Numbered from the stretch's first letter, positions 23,446-36,583 are shown. The stretch: 64,000 nucleotides of DNA from Rhodococcus yunnanensis NBRC 103083 (GCF_001895005.1 NZ_BCXH01000003.1:351637-415636), one strand, 5' to 3'. Program-made: numbers and translations. Notes: generated by a model from the sequence alone, not told the origin.

Positions 23446-25902
23446 TCAGGACGGCGTCGACACCACGCGTAGCAGCGCTTGAAGGTCTCCTTCGAGCAAT
23501 CGAAAGATGTAGTACGACGCCACGAAGGCGAAGATTCCTCCGACACACACGACGCGTACGACGTCGATGATGTCCGGAATGTTCACGGCCGGAACGAAAG
23601 TGAGTCCGGCGACGCCCACGAGCGGGATCGACGCAGCGATGGTCAGATACACGACACTCCGGCGGTAGAGGGCGAGAAGACGCCGCCGGTCTCCGTCGTC
23701 GGCCCGTCCGTAGGGCAAGAACGACGGATAGATGCTCCGAATCGTGAACAGGGACACGAGAAAGAACGGATACGCGGTCGCCATCGCCCCGCACACGACG
23801 AGGGACGCGATGAAGTGCACGTACGCCTGCGCGGGCACCGACCCGGCTGCGATCTGCAGGGATACCGGAAAAGCCACCCCGGCGGCGATCCACAGGCCGA
23901 GGCACACCGCGACGGCGCGGTCGGCGACGAGCAAGGTGTCCGCCCGTGTGTGAGCCAGCTGTTTCTCCGGCACCTCACGCCCTGCTCGCAATGCCCGTGG
24001 CACCGTGAGCACACGACGGCAGAAGTAGACGATCAGTATCAGCCCGATCGGCCAGACCAGGCCGTTGATGATCGTGCTGACCGTTTCGAACCGCTCCTGA
24101 GCCACCGGTAACAGGTCGCTGATGATCAAGGCCTTGTTGTGCTTGTAGTTGTAGACGGCGGCGATCAGGTTGGGGATGCCGATCGCGGCCGCGGCGACCG
24201 GAACGGTGTACGGGCGCAGTCGCAGCCGCGGGCTCGTCGGCGGCGGGTCGACGAGATCGCGGGCACGTGCGTCGAGGCAGAGATCGAACTGCTGCGCCAG
24301 CTCCTGACCGGTGGACCATCGGTCCTCCGGGCTCGCAGCCAGGCACTTCAGCAGCACACGCCGAAGGGTCGCCGGGCAGTCGGCGGGTAGCGCCGCGAGT
24401 GCATCCTCGCCGACGCCTGCTCGACGTGCGCCGAGAAGTCCGTCGATCGTGGTGCGATCGCCTGCCTCGGCGCCGACGTCGGTGTCCTCGAACGGCTTGC
24501 TGCCGGTGAGCAGTTCCCACAGCAGTACTCCGAGCGAGTACAGATCACTTCTGGTGTCCAGATCCTCTGCGCGTCCCGGCTTTCCCGGATGGCACGCCTC
24601 CAGTTGTTCCGGTGACATGTAGGACAGCGAACCGCCGAAGTACGCGACGGGACTGTCGCCTTTGACGTGGTCGCTGAAGCTGATGTTGAAATCCGCCAGT
24701 TTCGGCACACCCTCGGCCGTCAGCAGAACGTTCGCAGGTTTGATGTCCCGGTGCAGTACCCCTCGTTCGCCTGCGTAGTGCAACGCCTCCGCCAGACGAC
24801 GACCGAGCCACGCAACGGTCTCCGGCCAACTCAGAGTGCAAAGATGTTGTCGGACAGTGGAATCGGTCGGCCGCAGCCCGCCCTTGTCCTCGAGTGACGC
24901 GTCGACGGCGTCGAGCAGACTCCGCCCGCTTCGCTCGGCGGCGGGAATCTGCTTCGATCGAGCGAGCACACCGAGCAGCGTCCCGCCCGGCAGATACTGC
25001 ATGTACAGCAGGCGTAGTCCCTGTGCGGGCAGGACTCGTTGGTCGAACACTCGAACGATGTAGTCGTGATCGAGTTGCGCCAGCGTCTGCGGTTCACTAC
25101 CGCGATTCTCGGAGATCTTCACCGCGACGATGCGCTGCATGGACCTCTGCCTGGCCAGGAACACCCGCGCGAACGCACCACGCCCGAGCCCCATCAGCAG
25201 GTCGAAATCGTCCAACCGATCACCGACGTCGAGATCCTCCAACTCGTCTCTCGACCCCGGCTTCGTCCACTCGAGGTCGGCGGAGGCCGTCCCCGTCCCA
25301 TCGGCCGCGAAGGTTGCGGTCGATTCGAGCGGTGCCGGGCTCGCCCGCGTCGAATCGACGCCGGGGGCTGCGTCGTGAAATTCGGTCTTCTCGTCGGCAG
25401 TGGTGTTGAGCAGATCGGCCAGTTCGTTCGCCTGGGCCGGATACTCCGCAACGTAGTCCTGCGGCGACACCGAGTCGCCGCTCTGTCTACGGATACAGAA
25501 TTCCTCGTAGATCAGCCCGACGGGAAGCGTCGAACGATCGAGGTCGTCGAATTCGGCGCAGTACTCGCGCAGCCGCTTGGGCAAACCGGAGTGCAGCCAG
25601 CGTTCCTGCAGATCGACGGAGATCAACTGCACCAGCCAGCGGCGCCGGGTCGCGTCCGAATCGGGCAGATAGGACGCCAGCTCTGGAGGGTCGACGGGCT
25701 CCGAGGACCGAGCCGTACGCCACGCCTCGCGCAGCGGTGTCCCGACGTCGGAGATCGAGTCGACGAGGGCAGCATGCACCGTCGACGGACCGTCCGGAAC
25801 GGCTGGGACGCGGCCGACATTGGCGGTGACTCTGCCCGAGCCTGGCTGCACGCTGACCACGATAACCCCGCACACGGTTCGCCGTGCAGCTAAATCAGCC
25901 AT
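23446..25902 (-). CDS. Membrane serine/threonine protein kinase, planctomycete-like layout
   Basis: 818 residues. The N-terminal 220 carry LPVGLIYEEFCIRRQSGDSV followed by DYVAEYPAQANEL, a pattern I know from planctomycete-type kinases (motif of the EEYLARFPE kind). The kinase domain is about 232-540: glycine loop GLGRGAFARVF (238-248), Lys262 (VAVKIS), HRD at 384-386 in LHRDIKPANVLL, and DFN in place of DFG at 404-406. A proline-rich linker leads to about five or six membrane segments (565-800). The DFN motif may alter Mg binding, but the catalytic loop is intact. The start is ATG 25902; a GTG codon 17 is possible. It lies between hpt and ftsH, where relatives carry other genes, so it may be an insertion. 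Confidence 0.85.
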   Translation of the reverse strand: MADLAARRTVCGVIVVSVQPGSGRVTANVGRVPAVPDGPSTVHAALVDSISDVGTPLREAWRTARSSEPVDPPELASYLPDSDATRRRWLVQLISVDLQERWLHSGLPKRLREYCAEFDDLDRSTLPVGLIYEEFCIRRQSGDSVSPQDYVAEYPAQANELADLLNTTADEKTEFHDAAPGVDSTRASPAPLESTATFAADGTGTASADLEWTKPGSRDELEDLDVGDRLDDFDLLMGLGRGAFARVFLARQRSMQRIVAVKISENRGSEPQTLAQLDHDYIVRVFDQRVLPAQGLRLLYMQYLPGGTLLGVLARSKQIPAAERSGRSLLDAVDASLEDKGGLRPTDSTVRQHLCTLSWPETVAWLGRRLAEALHYAGERGVLHRDIKPANVLLTAEGVPKLADFNISFSDHVKGDSPVAYFGGSLSYMSPEQLEACHPGKPGRAEDLDTRSDLYSLGVLLWELLTGSKPFEDTDVGAEAGDRTTIDGLLGARRAGVGEDALAALPADCPATLRRVLLKCLAASPEDRWSTGQELAQQFDLCLDARARDLVDPPPTSPRLRLRPYTVPVAAAAIGIPNLIAAVYNYKHNKALIISDLLPVAQERFETVSTIINGLVWPIGLILIVYFCRRVLTVPRALRAGREVPEKQLAHTRADTLLVADRAVAVCLGLWIAAGVAFPVSLQIAAGSVPAQAYVHFIASLVVCGAMATAYPFFLVSLFTIRSIYPSFLPYGRADDGDRRRLLALYRRSVVYLTIAASIPLVGVAGLTFVPAVNIPDIIDVVRVVCVGGIFAFVASYYIFRLLEGDLQALLRVVSTPS

Positions 25903-26247
25903 CGCACACCGCTCGCGGATGCCGCCGAATTTGACACAATGTGGCGGAGGTCATGTGCATCGAACGCAGGTGAAGCACTATGGCAGTGCATAGAAGCAGC
26001 AGAGCTGGGTGCAGGGAACCAGCAGGGCTGGGTGCAGGGAACCAGCGGGGCAGGGGGGACGTTGAAGTCGGTGAAGCACGATGCGTTCGTGGCGCACGCC
26101 GCCGCAGCACGCATCGATGCAGCGCGGGGCACGATGCACTTCAGGCCCGTGGTTGCCGTTCGCGGTAGCCTTGAGCATCCGGTGTGCGGCCGGAATCCGC
26201 GCATCGGAGCAGACTGGAAAGGACGAGGCCGTCTCGGCTGAAGCTGT
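25903..26247 (+). other. Intergenic region between the kinase and ftsH
   Basis: 345 bp between divergent genes. It holds a duplicated 23-bp unit and a TTGACA hexamer near 25934 with no convincing -10. No ORF shows gene character. The promoter of ftsH must lie here, but I cannot place it. Confidence 0.5.
26004..26049. repeat. Two 23-bp tandem repeats
   Basis: GCTGGGTGCAGGGAACCAGC plus AGG occurs at 26004 and 26027. Each unit can fold on itself (GCTGG/CCAGC). Confidence 0.75.
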
Positions 26248-28893
<2,646 letters not shown>

Positions 28894-28976
28894 CTCGTTC
28901 GGGCGTTCGCGCCGGGCGATAGGCTGACGGACAATGCTCGGGGCATCGTTGCCCCGTCAACGGAGGTGCGATCTTG

Positions 28977-29654
28977 GTGTCAGTCAGGCAGATGGACGAA
29001 GACGGCATAGCGGCTGCAGGCAGCAACAGCAACAACAACAACGACGGTACGGGTGCCGGAGATGTCGTTGCCGTCGCAACCGGCAAGGCGTTCGACCAGC
29101 CGCGTGCGGAAGCGGCGATCCGTGAACTCCTCATCGCAGTCGGTGAGGACCCGGACCGCCCAGGCCTGGTCGATACGCCCGCTCGCGTCGCACGCGCGTA
29201 TCGCGAGATCTTCGGCGGGCTGTACACCGATCCGGATTCGGCGTTGAACACGACGTTCGACGAGGGACATCAGGAGCTGGTTCTCGTCCGCGACATCCCG
29301 ATGTTCTCCACGTGCGAGCACCACCTCGTCTCGTTCCACGGTGTCGCGCACGTCGGTTACATCCCTGGCAAGAGCGGCAAGGTCACCGGGCTGTCCAAGT
29401 TGGCTCGCGTCGTCGACCTCTACGCCAAGCGTCCGCAGGTTCAGGAACGTCTGACCAGCCAGATCGCCGACGCAGTGATGCGCAAACTCGATCCGCGCGG
29501 CGCCATCGTCGTCATCGAGGCCGAGCACCTGTGCATGGCGATGCGCGGTATTCGCAAGCCGGGGGCGAGCACGACGACGTCGGCGGTCCGCGGATTGCTC
29601 CAGTCGAGCGCCGCGTCTCGGTCCGAAGCGTTGGATCTCATCCTTCGCAAATGA
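28977..29654 (+). CDS. folE: GTP cyclohydrolase I
   Basis: 225 residues. The catalytic core has [21 protein letters not shown] (given here to show the zinc ligands Cys and His of CEHH, near residues 113-116), [22 protein letters not shown], and [16 protein letters not shown] with the third zinc ligand. The first step of folate synthesis makes dihydroneopterin triphosphate. An Asn/Ser-rich stretch near residue 18 is odd. The start is GTG 28977 or TTG 28974, both behind GGAGGT. It begins the folate operon; the stop overlaps folP (ATGA). Confidence 0.94.
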   Translation: MSVRQMDEDGIAAAGSNSNNNNDGTGAGDVVAVATGKAFDQPRAEAAIRELLIAVGEDPDRPGLVDTPARVARAYREIFGGLYTDPDSALNTTFDEGHQELVLVRDIPMFSTCEHHLVSFHGVAHVGYIPGKSGKVTGLSKLARVVDLYAKRPQVQERLTSQIADAVMRKLDPRGAIVVIEAEHLCMAMRGIRKPGASTTTSAVRGLLQSSAASRSEALDLILRK

Positions 29655-30523
29655 GCCTTCCCGCTGCACCCGTCGTCATGGGTGTTCTCAACGTCACCGC
29701 CGATTCGTTCTCCGACGGTGGCCGCTACCTCGATACGGATGCCGCGCTCGCGCACGGTGTTCGACTTCGTGACGCAGGCGTCGACATCGTCGACGTCGGC
29801 GGAGAATCCACCCGTCCTGGCGCCGAACGCATCGAGCCCGCTGTCGAGGCAGACCGTGTGGCACCGGTCATCGCCGCATTGTCGGCGGAAGGCATCACCA
29901 CCAGCGTCGACACGATGCGCGCTTCCGTTGCTGCAGCTGCCATCGAGGCCGGGGTGTCGATCGTCAACGACGTCTCGGGTGGCCGCGCCGATCCCGACAT
30001 GGCATCGGTCGTCGCCGAATCCGGGCTTCCCTGGGTACTCATGCACTGGCGATCCGCGTCCGATTACGTCCACGCAGGCGCCGCCGAACAGTACGACGAC
30101 GTCGTCGCCGACGTCAGGCGAGAACTGCTCGAACAGGTGGATGTCGCGGTCGCCGCCGGGGTCGACCCGTCGAACATCGTGCTCGATCCCGGCCTCGGGT
30201 TCGCCAAGAACGCCCAGCACAACTGGGCTCTTCTGCGCGCGGTCCCGACGTTCGTCGAACTCGGAATGCCGGTGCTGATCGGGGCGTCGCGCAAGCGTTT
30301 CCTCGGGTCGCTGCTCGCAGGCGGAGACGGAACACCTCGTCCGCCCGCGGGCCGCGAGGTCGCCACGGCCGTCGTGACCGCTCTCGCCGTCGCGGGCGGC
30401 GCATGGGGTGTGCGGGTGCACGACGCCAGATCCTCGCTCGACGCCGTGGCCGTCGTCGCAGCCTGGCAGGGTCAGTCAGGGGCCAGGTCAGAACCAGGGC
30501 AGGGCAAGGGGCACGGCGCATGA
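29651..30523 (+). CDS. folP: Dihydropteroate synthase
   Basis: 290 residues. [17 protein letters not shown] is the pterin-site strand, followed by [38 protein letters not shown] and [10 protein letters not shown]. It joins 4-aminobenzoate to hydroxymethyl-dihydropterin and is the target of sulfonamides. ATG and TGA overlaps at both ends couple it to folE and folB. The last 15 residues are Gly/Gln-rich ([18 protein letters not shown]), possibly the result of small duplications at the 3' end. Confidence 0.95.
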   Translation: MSLPAAPVVMGVLNVTADSFSDGGRYLDTDAALAHGVRLRDAGVDIVDVGGESTRPGAERIEPAVEADRVAPVIAALSAEGITTSVDTMRASVAAAAIEAGVSIVNDVSGGRADPDMASVVAESGLPWVLMHWRSASDYVHAGAAEQYDDVVADVRRELLEQVDVAVAAGVDPSNIVLDPGLGFAKNAQHNWALLRAVPTFVELGMPVLIGASRKRFLGSLLAGGDGTPRPPAGREVATAVVTALAVAGGAWGVRVHDARSSLDAVAVVAAWQGQSGARSEPGQGKGHGA

Positions 30524-30897
30524 GCGACAGGATCGAGCTGCGCGGGCTCGTGGTGCGCGGGAATCACGGTGTCTTCGATTTCGAGAAGCGCGACGGCCAG
30601 GACTTCGTCGTCGACATCACCGTGTGGATGGATCTGCGGCCGGCGGCCGCCACCGACGATCTGACTCTGACGATGCATTACGGCGAACTCGCCGAGGCAG
30701 CTGCACAGATCATCGCGGGTCCGTCGAGGGATCTCATCGAGACCGTCGCCGCCGAGATCGCCGACGGCGTTCTGTCCGACGAGCGGGTCGATGCCGTAGA
30801 GGTGGTGCTGCACAAGCCGTCGGCTCCGATTCCCTTGACCTTCGGCGATGTCGCCGTGGTGGCGTACCGCAGTCGGACGAAGGGAAGTGGGCGGTGA
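30520..30897 (+). CDS. folB: Dihydroneopterin aldolase
   Basis: 125 residues with [31 protein letters not shown] and a mid [13 protein letters not shown] (shown in parts; residues 5-35 and 52-64), and [21 protein letters not shown] with the conserved lysine. It cleaves dihydroneopterin to the hydroxymethyl pterin used by folK. Start and stop overlap folP and folK. Confidence 0.94.
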   Translation: MSDRIELRGLVVRGNHGVFDFEKRDGQDFVVDITVWMDLRPAAATDDLTLTMHYGELAEAAAQIIAGPSRDLIETVAAEIADGVLSDERVDAVEVVLHKPSAPIPLTFGDVAVVAYRSRTKGSGR

Positions 30898-31412
30898 CCC
30901 GCGCCGTCCTGTCGATCGGTAGCAACGTCGGCGATTCGCTCGCGCATCTTCGTTCGGTGGTGTCCGCGTCGGGCGGGCACCTCGTGTCCGTCTCGTCCGT
31001 GTACGCGACCGCGCCATGGGGCGGCGTCGAACAGCAGGACTTTCTCAATGCCGTGTTGATAGTCGACGACGTCGAGCGCGGACCGTGGGAATGGCTCGCC
31101 TTCGCACGGGAGTGCGAGGCCGCGGCCGAGCGCGTGCGTCTGCAGCGGTGGGGTCCGCGAAGCCTCGACGTCGACATCGTCACGTGCGACGACGCGGTGA
31201 GCGCCGACCCCGAACTGCTGTTGCCGCATCCTCGCGCGCACGAGCGTGCATTCGTGCTCGTGCCCTGGCTCGAGCTCGACCCTGATGCGACGCTGCTGGT
31301 CGACGGCCTGGTGCGACCCGTCTCGCACTGGCTCGCCGACACGACCGAGGAGGACCGTGCCGGGGTTCGGCGAACAGACATGACACTTCACACACCGAGG
31401 CACGCCGAGTGA
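30894..31412 (+). CDS. folK: 6-hydroxymethyl-dihydropterin pyrophosphokinase
   Basis: 172 residues. [35 protein letters not shown] and [16 protein letters not shown] match the HPPK pattern (with the RWGPRxLDxDI signature). [18 protein letters not shown] is the C-terminal block. It activates the pterin for folP. GTG start overlapping folB, stop overlapping the next gene. It closes the four-gene folate set folE-P-B-K. Confidence 0.94.
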   Translation: MTRAVLSIGSNVGDSLAHLRSVVSASGGHLVSVSSVYATAPWGGVEQQDFLNAVLIVDDVERGPWEWLAFARECEAAAERVRLQRWGPRSLDVDIVTCDDAVSADPELLLPHPRAHERAFVLVPWLELDPDATLLVDGLVRPVSHWLADTTEEDRAGVRRTDMTLHTPRHAE

Positions 31413-31876
31413 AGCCGACCCGGGTGTGGGACCTGGTCGCGCTGACCGTGCTCGCCGCCGTCGCCACGTGGCTGTTGGTCCGCGTCTTCTACGGCTCGCT
31501 GCCGCCGATTCCGGTGTACGCGGGCGCGTCGCTCTATCCCGTCGCCCTCATCGAGGTAGTGCTGGCATTCGTGATCCGATCCCGGATCGAGGGGCACCAG
31601 ATCGGCGACGGGCCCTCGCAGATCCACCCGATCACCGCAGCGAGGGCTTTGGCTCTTGCCAAGGCGTCGGCGCTGGTGGGGGCCGCCGCGGCAGGTGTGT
31701 GGATCGGGTTCCTGCTGCACGTCGTTCCGATGGTGTCGACGGTGCGGGCCGCCTCGGCCGACAGATCGGGAGCGATCGTGGGACTCGTGGCAGGCGTCGT
31801 TCTCGTCGGCGCAGCATTGTGGCTCGAACACTGCTGTCGGACGCCCACAGACTCACCCGACGAGCCCGCGCACTGA
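31409..31876 (+). CDS. DUF3180 membrane protein
   Basis: 155 residues, four hydrophobic segments (about 8-25, 35-55, 85-110, 118-140), start [20 protein letters not shown]. It always follows folK in mycobacteria and relatives (M. tuberculosis Rv3605c position), yet no function is established. GTG start overlaps folK. Confidence 0.85.
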   Translation: MKPTRVWDLVALTVLAAVATWLLVRVFYGSLPPIPVYAGASLYPVALIEVVLAFVIRSRIEGHQIGDGPSQIHPITAARALALAKASALVGAAAAGVWIGFLLHVVPMVSTVRAASADRSGAIVGLVAGVVLVGAALWLEHCCRTPTDSPDEPAH

Positions 31877-31979
31877 CACCGTTCGGTACGCGTCACAAGG
31901 TCCAATCGTTACAAGTCCTGGGCAGAACCACAGTCCCGCATGGGCTGTCCACGTCGATTTCCCGGCTACCCTTGGTGCC

Positions 31980-33119
31980 ATGACCGAACCGACTCGCGCG
32001 AAAGCAGGCCGCAGGCCGCGACGCAGTGCGAGCCAGCTGTTCATCGCCGCCCTGGTGGTGTTCGGCATCGCGGCCAGTATGCTCCTGTTGTTCAGCGAAA
32101 ACATCCAGTGGTTACGCGTCGGGCTCGTCTCTGCTCTGTGGGCCGCCATAGTCGGCGCCTTCGCGATGACGAAATATCGCCGTGAGGCAGTCGCCGACCA
32201 GACCAGGGCGAAAGACCTGCAGACGGTGTACGAACTGCAGCTCGCACGTGAGATCTCTGCCCGACGCGAATACGAGTTGGGCGTCGAAGCCCGGGTACGC
32301 AGCGAGGTCCAGCTCGACACCAGCGAGGTGGCTGCCCTACGCGCTGAGCTGGCGCAGCTGCGAAACAACCTGCAGGTGCTGTTCGAGGGAAATCTCCCCA
32401 CCGAACGGGTCGCGCTTCGCGCCGAGGCGACCAGAATGCAAGAGCTCGGCGGGCGCGGCTACGACGGATATCAACCTGCGGCGTCAGGACTGTACGTGCG
32501 CGGCGGCGCGCCGCAGCAGTCCCAGCCCGGCGTCGATCCCCAGAACTCACCCGTGGCCGGTATCGCCACTCCGTACGACGAGCCGGTCACCGCCGAGACC
32601 TCGGTGCTGTATCCGGACGTGCCGATCGGTAGCGAGGATCCTGCAGCCGCCGGTTACACCTCGGCCGCACCGTCACGCGTTCGATCGGAAAGACAAGCTC
32701 GCCCGACCGTCGGCACTCGTCGGACACCGCCACGGCCGCCGTCCGGACCTCGTGTCGGTGAACCGGCGGCCTATCCCGAGGCGCAGAGCGAGGCCAGCGC
32801 AGCTGTGCCCGAGCCCTCGCAGGTGCTCACGCCCGAGCCCACGCGGGTGTTCACGCCCGAGCCCGAGCCAGAACCCACGCCTGAGCCAGAACCCACGCCC
32901 GAGCCAGAATCGCGGCCCGAGCCGGAAACACAGTCCGAGGCCGCCGCCGAGTGGGACCTGCCGCCCGCAGCGCCGAGGCGTCGCCGTCGAGCAGAGCCCG
33001 AGGACGACGCTGCTGCCGGCGCTCATTCGAACGGCCGTTCCGTTGCGGAGATCATGGCGGGTCTGCAGTCCGGCTCCGGCGAACCGCAGGCTCGCAGGCA
33101 CCGCAGACGCGCGGACTGA
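31980..33119 (+). CDS. DUF6779-type protein with membrane anchors, coiled coil and Pro-rich tail
   Basis: 379 residues from ATG 31980; the open frame runs further upstream but overlaps the previous gene. Two hydrophobic helices (about 20-40 and 45-65) precede a helical segment (70-150, coiled-coil-like: VAALRAELAQLRNNLQVLF). A long disordered tail rich in Pro, Glu and Ala (TPEPEPEPTPEPEPTPEPE) follows, ending in basic residues. It matches the position of M. tuberculosis Rv3604c. Function unknown. A cell-envelope scaffold is a guess. Confidence 0.75.
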   Translation: MTEPTRAKAGRRPRRSASQLFIAALVVFGIAASMLLLFSENIQWLRVGLVSALWAAIVGAFAMTKYRREAVADQTRAKDLQTVYELQLAREISARREYELGVEARVRSEVQLDTSEVAALRAELAQLRNNLQVLFEGNLPTERVALRAEATRMQELGGRGYDGYQPAASGLYVRGGAPQQSQPGVDPQNSPVAGIATPYDEPVTAETSVLYPDVPIGSEDPAAAGYTSAAPSRVRSERQARPTVGTRRTPPRPPSGPRVGEPAAYPEAQSEASAAVPEPSQVLTPEPTRVFTPEPEPEPTPEPEPTPEPESRPEPETQSEAAAEWDLPPAAPRRRRRAEPEDDAAAGAHSNGRSVAEIMAGLQSGSGEPQARRHRRRAD

Positions 33120-33133
33120 CGTTCTCGCTGCGA

Positions 33134-33172
33134 TTCGCGCATACGCGTCGAAGGTTTCGCGCATACGCGTCG
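33134..33172. repeat. Two copies of a 17-bp word 22 bp apart
   Basis: TTCGCGCATACGCGTCG occurs at 33134 and 33156, in the gap before the DUF2520 gene. Confidence 0.65.
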
Positions 33173-33280
33173 GTGAAATAGATCACCGCCCGCGGCCGTG
33201 TTCGACGGGCCCGCGGCCCGCTATCCTTCGTTCAGGACGTCTGGTACCCGCCGTGCGGGACTGGAACGAACGAGAGGAAT

Positions 33281-34201
33281 TTGTCGGTGACCTCATCGGA
33301 GTTCACTGCCGATCTGGCCCCTGCCCGTTTGACCGTAGGAATCGTATCCGCGGGACGAGTGGGCACTGCGATCGGTGAAGCGCTGGAACGTGTCGGGCAC
33401 GTCGTCGTGGCGTGTGCAGCCGTCTCTGCCGAGTCGATCGAGCGCGCCGAGACTCGCCTCCCCGACACCGAGATTCTGCCGGTCGACGAGGTCGCCCGCA
33501 GAGCAGAGCTGCTGATTCTCGCCGTTCCGGATACCGAACTTGCTTCCATTGCAGCAGGATTGGCGGCAACTGGTGCAATTGCCCCCGGCAAACTCGTCGT
33601 ACATACATCGGGAGCGAACGGCATCTCGGTGCTCGCACCGTTGACTGCGTGCGGTGCGATTCCGCTGGCAATTCACCCTGCGATGACGTTCACCGGGCAC
33701 CCGGAGGACACCGATCGCCTGTCCTCCGCCTGTTTCGGAATCACTGCGGCGGACGAGATCGGATACGCCGTCGCCCAGGCGCTCGTCCTCGAACTCGGCG
33801 GTGAGCCGGTGCATGTGGCCGAGAGCAATCGGGTGCTGTATCACGCAGCGCTTGCCCACGGTTCCAATCACCTCGTCACCGTGATATCCGATGCCGTCGA
33901 CGCGTTGCAGGTCGCGTTGGACGGGGAGGGTTTTCCCGGGATCGACAAGGATCCGGACGTCGCCGCCCGCGTGTTGGCCCCGCTGGTGACGGCCGCACTC
34001 GACAATGCGTTGCGACGGGGTCAGTCCGCCTTGACGGGTCCGGTGGCTCGCGGGGACGTCGCAGCGGTGAAGAACCATCTGGCAGCGTTGAATGCCGTCG
34101 ACCCGGCAATTGCAACCGGGTATCGCGCACTGTCTCTCCGCTCCGCGCTCAAGATAGGCGCCGGTGCCGAACTGATCGAATTTCTGGAAGGCGAGAAATG
34201 A
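33281..34201 (+). CDS. DUF2520/Rossmann-fold NAD(P)-binding protein
   Basis: 306 residues. The nucleotide site [21 protein letters not shown] is at about 20-40, with [15 protein letters not shown] and [15 protein letters not shown] as in the DUF2520 family, plus a helical C-terminal domain ([21 protein letters not shown]). These proteins resemble ketopantoate or pyrroline-5-carboxylate reductases. Next to panC and panD, a role as reductase in pantothenate synthesis is often suggested but not shown. The start is TTG 33281 or GTG 33287 behind GAGAGGAA. Stop overlaps panC. Confidence 0.85.
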   Translation: MSVTSSEFTADLAPARLTVGIVSAGRVGTAIGEALERVGHVVVACAAVSAESIERAETRLPDTEILPVDEVARRAELLILAVPDTELASIAAGLAATGAIAPGKLVVHTSGANGISVLAPLTACGAIPLAIHPAMTFTGHPEDTDRLSSACFGITAADEIGYAVAQALVLELGGEPVHVAESNRVLYHAALAHGSNHLVTVISDAVDALQVALDGEGFPGIDKDPDVAARVLAPLVTAALDNALRRGQSALTGPVARGDVAAVKNHLAALNAVDPAIATGYRALSLRSALKIGAGAELIEFLEGEK

Positions 34202-35301
34202 CCCTGGCAGGTAGCTACAAGGCGGGGGAGCTGACCGTCCATCATGATCCGGCGGTGGTGAGCTCGGTGTCGAAGGCGCTCCGCGCAGTCGGCAAGACGG
34301 TGGCGTTGGTGCCGACGATGGGCGCGCTGCACGCAGGTCACATCCACCTGGTGCGTCAAGCGCGGCTGGCCGGTTCGGTGGTGATCGTCTCGATCTTCGT
34401 CAATCCGTTGCAGTTCGGGGTCGGTGAGGATCTCGACGCGTATCCCCGAACCCTGGACGCCGATGTGGAGCTGCTGCGCGGCGAGGGAGTCGAGATCGTC
34501 TTCGCGCCGTCGGCGGCCGACATGTATCCCACGGGACCGCGGACGACGGTGCATCCGGGCCCGCTCGGCAGTGAGCTGGAAGGTGCCTCGCGCCCTACGC
34601 ATTTCGCCGGAATGCTGACGGTGGTGGCGAAACTGCTACAGATCGCCGCTCCCCACAGGGCGTACTTCGGTGAGAAGGACTATCAGCAGCTGACGTTGAT
34701 TCGACAGATGGTGCGGGACTTGAACTTCGAGACCAAGATCCTCGGTGTGCCGACGGTGCGCGAGCAGGACGGCCTGGCCCTGTCCTCGCGCAACCGGTAC
34801 CTCGACGGCGCCCAACGTGATGCAGCGATGGTGCTCTCGGCTGCATTGGTGGCGGGTGCGCATGCGGCGGCAGGAGGTGCCGAGACGATCCTGGCGACGG
34901 CTCGGGCGGTGCTCGACGCCGTCCCCGAGGTGGCAGTGGACTACCTGGAGCTGCGCGGGGTGGATCTGGGGCCTGCTCCCGAACGCGGGGACGGTCGCCT
35001 GTTGGTGGCGGCGAAGATCGGTTCGACACGGTTGATCGACAACGTCGGAGTGGCTGTAGGAACCGGCTTCCTGGAGGCCGGAGTGGAGCCTGCGGAACGA
35101 CTTGAAGTGGGCGGAGTGGAGCCTGCGGAACGACCCAGGGGGGCGGGAGTGGAGCCTGCGGAACGACCCAGGGGGGCGGGAGTGGAGCCTGCGGAACGAC
35201 CCAGGGGGGCGGGAGTGGAGCCTGCGGAACGACTTGAAGTGGGCGGAGTGGAGCCTGCGGGACCAGTGGGTCGTACACAGTCCGATGATCCGAAGAATTG
35301 A
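34198..35301 (+). CDS. panC: Pantothenate synthetase with repeat-expanded C terminus
   Basis: 367 residues; the family norm is about 280-310. The core has [23 protein letters not shown] (HxGH-type signature, residues about 35-57), [28 protein letters not shown] and [15 protein letters not shown]. It ends with the usual GSTRLIDN at about 278-285. The remaining residues are six in-frame copies of an 11-residue unit, [11 protein letters not shown] and variants, coded by 33-bp repeats. It condenses pantoate with beta-alanine. ATG overlaps the upstream stop. A drop of activity from the tail is not expected, since it lies past the fold (inference). Confidence 0.95.
   Translation: MTLAGSYKAGELTVHHDPAVVSSVSKALRAVGKTVALVPTMGALHAGHIHLVRQARLAGSVVIVSIFVNPLQFGVGEDLDAYPRTLDADVELLRGEGVEIVFAPSAADMYPTGPRTTVHPGPLGSELEGASRPTHFAGMLTVVAKLLQIAAPHRAYFGEKDYQQLTLIRQMVRDLNFETKILGVPTVREQDGLALSSRNRYLDGAQRDAAMVLSAALVAGAHAAAGGAETILATARAVLDAVPEVAVDYLELRGVDLGPAPERGDGRLLVAAKIGSTRLIDNVGVAVGTGFLEAGVEPAERLEVGGVEPAERPRGAGVEPAERPRGAGVEPAERPRGAGVEPAERLEVGGVEPAGPVGRTQSDDPKN
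35080..35277. repeat. Six 33-bp in-frame repeats at the panC 3' end
   Basis: Units beginning GGAGTGGAGCCTGCGGAACG start at 35080, 35113, 35146, 35179, 35212 and 35245. Units 2-4 share the CCAGGGGGG ending, units 1 and 5 the CTTGAAGTGG ending, and unit 6 is degenerate. The period is 11 codons. Confidence 0.95.
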
Positions 35302-35312
35302 AGGGAATCACC

Positions 35313-35744
35313 ATGTTTCGCACGATGATGAAGTCGAAGATCCACCGCGCCACCGTCACTCACGCTGATCTGCATTACGTGGGTTCGGTGACGGTGGACG
35401 AAGATCTGATGGATGCAGCCGATCTGCTCGAAGGTGAGCAGGTGACCATCGTCGACATCGACAACGGTGCGCGGCTCGAAACCTACGTGATCACCGGTCA
35501 ACGTGGAAGCGGCGTCATCGGAATCAACGGTGCTGCAGCGCATCTCGTCAATCCTGGCGATCTCGTCATTCTGATCGCCTATGGCGTCATGGACGAGCAG
35601 GAATGCAAGGACTATGCCCCTCGGGTGGTGTTCGTGGACGGCAAGAATGCGCCGGTCGAGCTCGGCACCGATCCGGCGCACGCGCCCGAGGGTTCCGGTC
35701 TGATCACGCCGCGCTCGCTGCGCGCCGACACCGTATCGGTGTAA
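35313..35744 (+). CDS. panD: Aspartate 1-decarboxylase
   Basis: 143 residues. The self-cleavage site is Gly24-Ser25 in [10 protein letters not shown]; the serine becomes the pyruvoyl cofactor. [30 protein letters not shown] and [10 protein letters not shown] are family blocks. It makes beta-alanine for panC. ATG 35313 is chosen since AAGGGA is 6 bases ahead; the frame starts at a TTG five codons earlier. Confidence 0.95.
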   Translation: MFRTMMKSKIHRATVTHADLHYVGSVTVDEDLMDAADLLEGEQVTIVDIDNGARLETYVITGQRGSGVIGINGAAAHLVNPGDLVILIAYGVMDEQECKDYAPRVVFVDGKNAPVELGTDPAHAPEGSGLITPRSLRADTVSV

Positions 35745-35746
35745 TC

Positions 35747-36547
35747 GTGTTGCTCGCGATCGACATCCGCAACACGTCGATGACGTTGGGGTTGTTCACC
35801 GGTAGCGGTGGTCATTCGAATTTGTTGCGTGACTGGCGAATGCGGACCGACCCTCGCGTCACCGCGGACGAGCTGGCGTTGATGCTCCGCGGTCTGCTCG
35901 GTGAGGACGTCGACCGGATCACCGGTGTATCCGCGCTGTCGACCGTGCCGTCGGTGCTCCGGGAGATGCGCACGATGCTCACTCGGTACTGGGAACACGT
36001 TCCGCATGTCGTCGTCGAACCCGGCGTGCGAACCGGAGTTCCGTTGCTGGTGGACAATCCGAAGGAGGTCGGGGCCGACCGGATCGTCAATACGCTTGCG
36101 GCGCACGATCTTTACGGCAGTGCGTGCATCGTCGTCGACTTCGGTACGACGACGTGTGTCGACGTGGTGTCCGCCAAGGGTGAATTCCTCGGCGGTGCGA
36201 TCGCGCCGGGGTTGGAGATTTCTACGGCGGCGATGTCGTCGAGATCCGCGGCTCTCCGTGAGGTCGAGTTGGTCCGTCCCCGGTCGGTCGTGGGAAAGAA
36301 CACCGTCGAATGCATGCAATCGGGCGCCGTGTTCGGATTCGCGGGCCTGGTCGACGGCCTCGTCGGACGCGTCCGCCATGAGTTGCCCGAGTTCGCAGGC
36401 AAGGACGTCGCGGTTATCGGCACCGGTGACAGCGCGCCGTTGATCATGGGGGAGAGCACGTCGATCGAGCATCACGAGCCCGACCTCACCCTCGAAGGGC
36501 TGCGTCTGGTGTACGAGCGCAACCTGGCGAAAAGACGGGCGCGCTAG
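35747..36547 (+). CDS. coaX: Type III pantothenate kinase
   Basis: 266 residues. [16 protein letters not shown] is the phosphate-1 motif, with Arg where many have Gly. [21 protein letters not shown] and [27 protein letters not shown] are the ASKHA-fold blocks. The first step of CoA synthesis from pantothenate, so the region covers panC-panD-coaX in a row. GTG 35747 follows the panD stop by two bases. The larger open frame upstream is an artefact. Confidence 0.93.
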   Translation: MLLAIDIRNTSMTLGLFTGSGGHSNLLRDWRMRTDPRVTADELALMLRGLLGEDVDRITGVSALSTVPSVLREMRTMLTRYWEHVPHVVVEPGVRTGVPLLVDNPKEVGADRIVNTLAAHDLYGSACIVVDFGTTTCVDVVSAKGEFLGGAIAPGLEISTAAMSSRSAALREVELVRPRSVVGKNTVECMQSGAVFGFAGLVDGLVGRVRHELPEFAGKDVAVIGTGDSAPLIMGESTSIEHHEPDLTLEGLRLVYERNLAKRRAR

Positions 36548-36583
36548 CGTATCCGCGCTGCGTGTGTCAGAATCTTCCTCGTG

